From assembly GCF_014349235.1 (NCBI RefSeq), contig NZ_JACSOH010000001.1, forward strand, positions 62,001 to 126,000: a stretch of 64,000 nt of DNA, given 5' to 3'. The notes below the pieces were generated by a model. The model saw nothing but the letters and a program-made list of their open reading frames with translations, did not search any database and was not told where the DNA came from. A program made the position numbers and the translations under genes. Positions 62,241 to 64,000 of this stretch are shown here, piece after piece. Numbering within the stretch: the first letter of the stretch is position 1; every line of letters starts with the position of its first letter. The DNA is from Cytophaga sp. FL35 (lineage in GTDB: Bacteria > Bacteroidota > Bacteroidia > Flavobacteriales > Flavobacteriaceae).

Positions 62241-62608
62241 AAATAAGAATTAGGGGTAATTCCGTAAGGTTGAGGCTGACCAAACCGGAAGTGGAAAATT
62301 TTTGTGAAACGGGAGAATTTTCTGAGACTACACGGTTTAATTCCCAAATATTCACCTATAAAATTGTCTCCAGGGAAGATATTGATTGTCTAAAAGCCGA
62401 TTTTGTTGATAATACGATTGTCATTTTTATTCCTAGACAGGAAGCCTTGAACTGGGATCAAGATGAAAGGGTTGGTTTTAAGAACGAGTTTATCTTAAAT
62501 GACGGTACCCTACTAAACCTTTTGGTTGAAAAAGATTTTGTTTGTTTGGATAAGAGGGATGAAGATGAGAGTGATAATTACCCCAATCCCCTATTGGCAA
62601 AAAAGTAA
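62237..62608 (+). CDS. Conserved hypothetical protein (DUF7009-like), coupled to the sensor kinase
   Basis: 123 residues: KIRIRGNSVRLRLTKPEV at the start, QIFTYKIVSREDIDCLKADF in the middle and LLVEKDFVCLDKRDEDESDN near the end, in a mostly beta layout. I recall similar Bacteroidota proteins grouped as DUF7009 but am not sure of the number. No signal or membrane segment. Its ATG overlaps the kinase stop (ATGA), so the two are translationally coupled and may act together. Function unknown. Confidence 0.75.
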   Translation: MKIRIRGNSVRLRLTKPEVENFCETGEFSETTRFNSQIFTYKIVSREDIDCLKADFVDNTIVIFIPRQEALNWDQDERVGFKNEFILNDGTLLNLLVEKDFVCLDKRDEDESDNYPNPLLAKK

Positions 62609-62694
62609 AGCCATACAAGAACATTCATTTTGTAAGAAATCCCTTTAAAAACGGGGTTTACGGCATTTTTCTTTAACCGTTTCAATACTACCAT

Positions 62695-62724
62695 TCGTCT
62701 ACACTTAATTCCCACTCGTCTACA
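62695..62724. repeat. Two 9-bp direct repeats TCGTCTACA, 12 bases apart
   Basis: TCGTCTACA at 62695-62703 and 62716-62724, identical, 21 bases start to start, about 60 bases before the CheY-like gene. Paired 9-bp direct repeats with a 12-base spacer are the layout reported for LytTR-domain regulators, though the sequence differs from the published consensus. Confidence 0.5.
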
Positions 62725-62783
62725 GTTGAACTTTTTTCCGATCAAAATGTAGGTACTTTGGGGTTCACTTAATTATTAGCGCC

Positions 62784-63185
62784 ATGAAAATACTTTTTAT
62801 AGAAGATGATCAGGTAGAGACCATGAAAATGACGAGAACTCTTTCTAAGCTGCATTTAAATCATGAGCTTATCTTGGCCGAGAATGGAGAAGATGCATTA
62901 GAAAAATTAAAAAATACACTGAGGCTACCGGATTTAATCCTGCTGGATTTGAATATGCCACGCATGAACGGAAATGAATTCTTGGTTGCCATCAAAAAAA
63001 ACTCGCATTTAAAAAATATACCGGTGGTGGTACTTACTACATCTCAAAACAGAGATGACCTTTTGGAATGCTACAGTTCTGGAATTGCCGGGTATGTGAC
63101 CAAACCTCTTAAATATGAGGACTATGTTGAGAAAATGAGAAAAGTGTTTGCTTATTGGGAAGTAAACGATTTGATCAACGCATAA
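62784..63185 (+). CDS. Single-domain response regulator (CheY-like)
   Basis: 133 residues, receiver only. IEDDQVETM acidic pocket, Asp55 in LILLDLNMPRMNG, VVLTTSQN, and YVTKPLKYEDY with the conserved Lys. The type resembles Rcp1-like receivers that serve phytochrome or hybrid kinases. No kinase adjacent, although the nitrate sensor kinase lies 540 bases upstream. It has its own upstream region with a direct repeat and is closed by a hairpin terminator. Confidence 0.9.
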   Translation: MKILFIEDDQVETMKMTRTLSKLHLNHELILAENGEDALEKLKNTLRLPDLILLDLNMPRMNGNEFLVAIKKNSHLKNIPVVVLTTSQNRDDLLECYSSGIAGYVTKPLKYEDYVEKMRKVFAYWEVNDLINA

Positions 63186-63253
63186 ACGAGAAAAATAGGT
63201 GGTTGCATCCGCTTGGGTGCAGTAGTTCATATTTTTGATTAATAGTTAGGTGA

Positions 63254-63283
63254 AAGAAGCCCCGCAGTTTTGCGGGGCTTCTT
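63254..63283 (+). terminator. Terminator of the CheY-like gene
   Basis: 13-bp perfect stem (63254-63266, 63271-63283) with a GTTT loop and core GAAGCCCCGCA. T-run is short. Confidence 0.8.
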
Positions 63284-63468
63284 AATATCTAATAATCACA
63301 ATGATTACCAATGTAACCTCCTACCTTTAATAAGACTTTATTTACAAAAAATACAATTACATTAGTGTTGTTTTCGTTACCTTAATAAGATGAAAGGGGA
63401 AAAATGATGTGTGAAACAGATTTTCTCAGTACTTTTATATTCAATTTTAAGTCGATAACACACTGAAA

Positions 63469-64000
63469 ATGAACTGTATAATAATCGATGATGAAGCCAC
63501 AGCTAGAGCTATAGTTGCTCAATTATGTGCGAAATTTTCAGATCTTAATGTGATAGAAGAATTTGAAAGCGCGGTTGAGGCCATAAAGTTTTTGAACCAA
63601 CAACAAGTGGATGTCATTTTTCTGGATATTCATATGCCTGGGTTCACTGGAGTAGATTTTGTACAGACCTTAAAAAACCCTCCGCATATTGTTCTAACTA
63701 CCTCTGATACAGAATTTGCAATTGAAGCTTATGAATACGAAGCTATTGTAGATTATATAGTAAAACCTATAACACCGGAGCGCTTTGAAAAGTCCATTCA
63801 AAAAATAAAAAAGGTAGCATCACAGCCGGTGGTTAAAACTCCTGTCTCCAAAACAGAAAGTAATAATTCTTCGGTCACAGATCTTTACATTAATATTGAT
63901 AGAAGGCTTATCAAATTAAAATTTAATGAAATCCTTGTTGTAGAGGCAAAAGGCGACTATATTGAAATAAGGTTGGAAAAGGATACCTATCGTGTACATA
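63469..64000 (+). CDS. LytTR family response regulator (3' end outside window)
   Basis: Translation from the ATG at 63469 stays open to the window end (177 codons). Receiver domain: CIIIDDEATARAIV, Asp53 in VIFLDIHMPGFTGVDF, VLTTSDTEFAIEAYEYEA, YIVKPITPERFEKSI. After a linker rich in Val, Lys and Ser comes the start of a LytTR domain (LYINIDRRLIKLKFNEILVV, EAKGDYIEI). The C-terminal DNA-binding half is cut off. It resembles the two LytTR regulators at 31.9-33.4 kb and has intact acidic pocket residues. Confidence 0.88.
   Translation, partial: MNCIIIDDEATARAIVAQLCAKFSDLNVIEEFESAVEAIKFLNQQQVDVIFLDIHMPGFTGVDFVQTLKNPPHIVLTTSDTEFAIEAYEYEAIVDYIVKPITPERFEKSIQKIKKVASQPVVKTPVSKTESNNSSVTDLYINIDRRLIKLKFNEILVVEAKGDYIEIRLEKDTYRVH

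Noticed and set aside
1-64000. Search for tRNA, rRNA, CRISPR, insertion sequences and prophage genes
   Set aside because: No cloverleaf-like element, repeat-spacer array, transposase or phage protein was recognised by eye; a tRNA or covariance-model scan could still find a small RNA.

Overview
The window reads as chromosomal DNA of a marine member of the Flavobacteriaceae (Bacteroidota). The grounds are low GC, promoters of the -33 TTG / -7 TAnnTTTG kind, a SusC/SusD pair, LytTR response regulators, head-GIN/PspC/PadR genes, a sulfatase with its own formylglycine-generating enzyme, and family-level protein similarity throughout. The genus cannot be fixed from the sequence alone; Zobellia, Maribacter or Arenibacter-like organisms would fit. 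I see no rRNA, tRNA, CRISPR array, insertion sequence or phage gene.

Layout. 1-9.7 kb: housekeeping and stress genes (truncated FAD enzyme, RhlE-type helicase, AI-2E family permease, exported EEP hydrolase, M23 peptidase, alpha/beta hydrolase, zinc alcohol dehydrogenase, and a divergent dps/oxyR pair). 9.9-19.2 kb: PBP4-type peptidase, Nudix hydrolase, a GMC oxidoreductase with a Tat-type small subunit, M81 peptidase, a DUF5060 glycoside-hydrolase-like protein and small hypothetical proteins. 19.3-23.0 kb: an envelope-stress-like group (DUF4870, PadR, PspC, head-GIN lipoprotein). 23.1-25.2 kb: dipeptide epimerase translationally overlapped by a PLP enzyme. 25.2-29.9 kb: SusD and SusC. 30-33.5 kb: thioredoxin reductase and two tandem LytTR regulators. 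33.4-40.3 kb: a Gfo/Idh dehydrogenase - sulfatase - FGE - galactokinase operon with a divergent MFS transporter, suggesting use of a sulfated galactose-containing glycan.

40.4-62.6 kb is the main interest: a nitrate/nitrite assimilation island. It holds a rubredoxin-tailed protein with nitrite/sulfite-reductase-like half domains, a 1177-residue nitrate reductase fused to an NAD(P)H/FAD reductase and a BFD [2Fe-2S] domain, NrtABCD-type uptake genes followed by an outer-membrane beta-barrel gene, cobA for siroheme, nirB, nirD, a DUF4202 gene, a NarX-like sensor kinase and a NarL-like response regulator. Four 16-bp sites of the form TACGTAT-N2-ATACGTA (two perfect, two with one mismatch) lie upstream of exactly the nitrate reductase, nrtA, nirB/cobA and regulator genes. 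This is the 7-2-7 inverted layout known for NarL-type regulators, so the island probably has its own nitrate/nitrite two-component regulon. At nrtA and nirB the site sits over the -33 region (activation). At the regulator's own gene it sits just downstream of a TATATTTG -7 box (autorepression). Three unrelated genes (GH13 glycosidase, class C beta-lactamase-like hydrolase, ankyrin protein) interrupt the island. 62.8 kb to the end: a CheY-like regulator and a LytTR regulator cut by the window edge.
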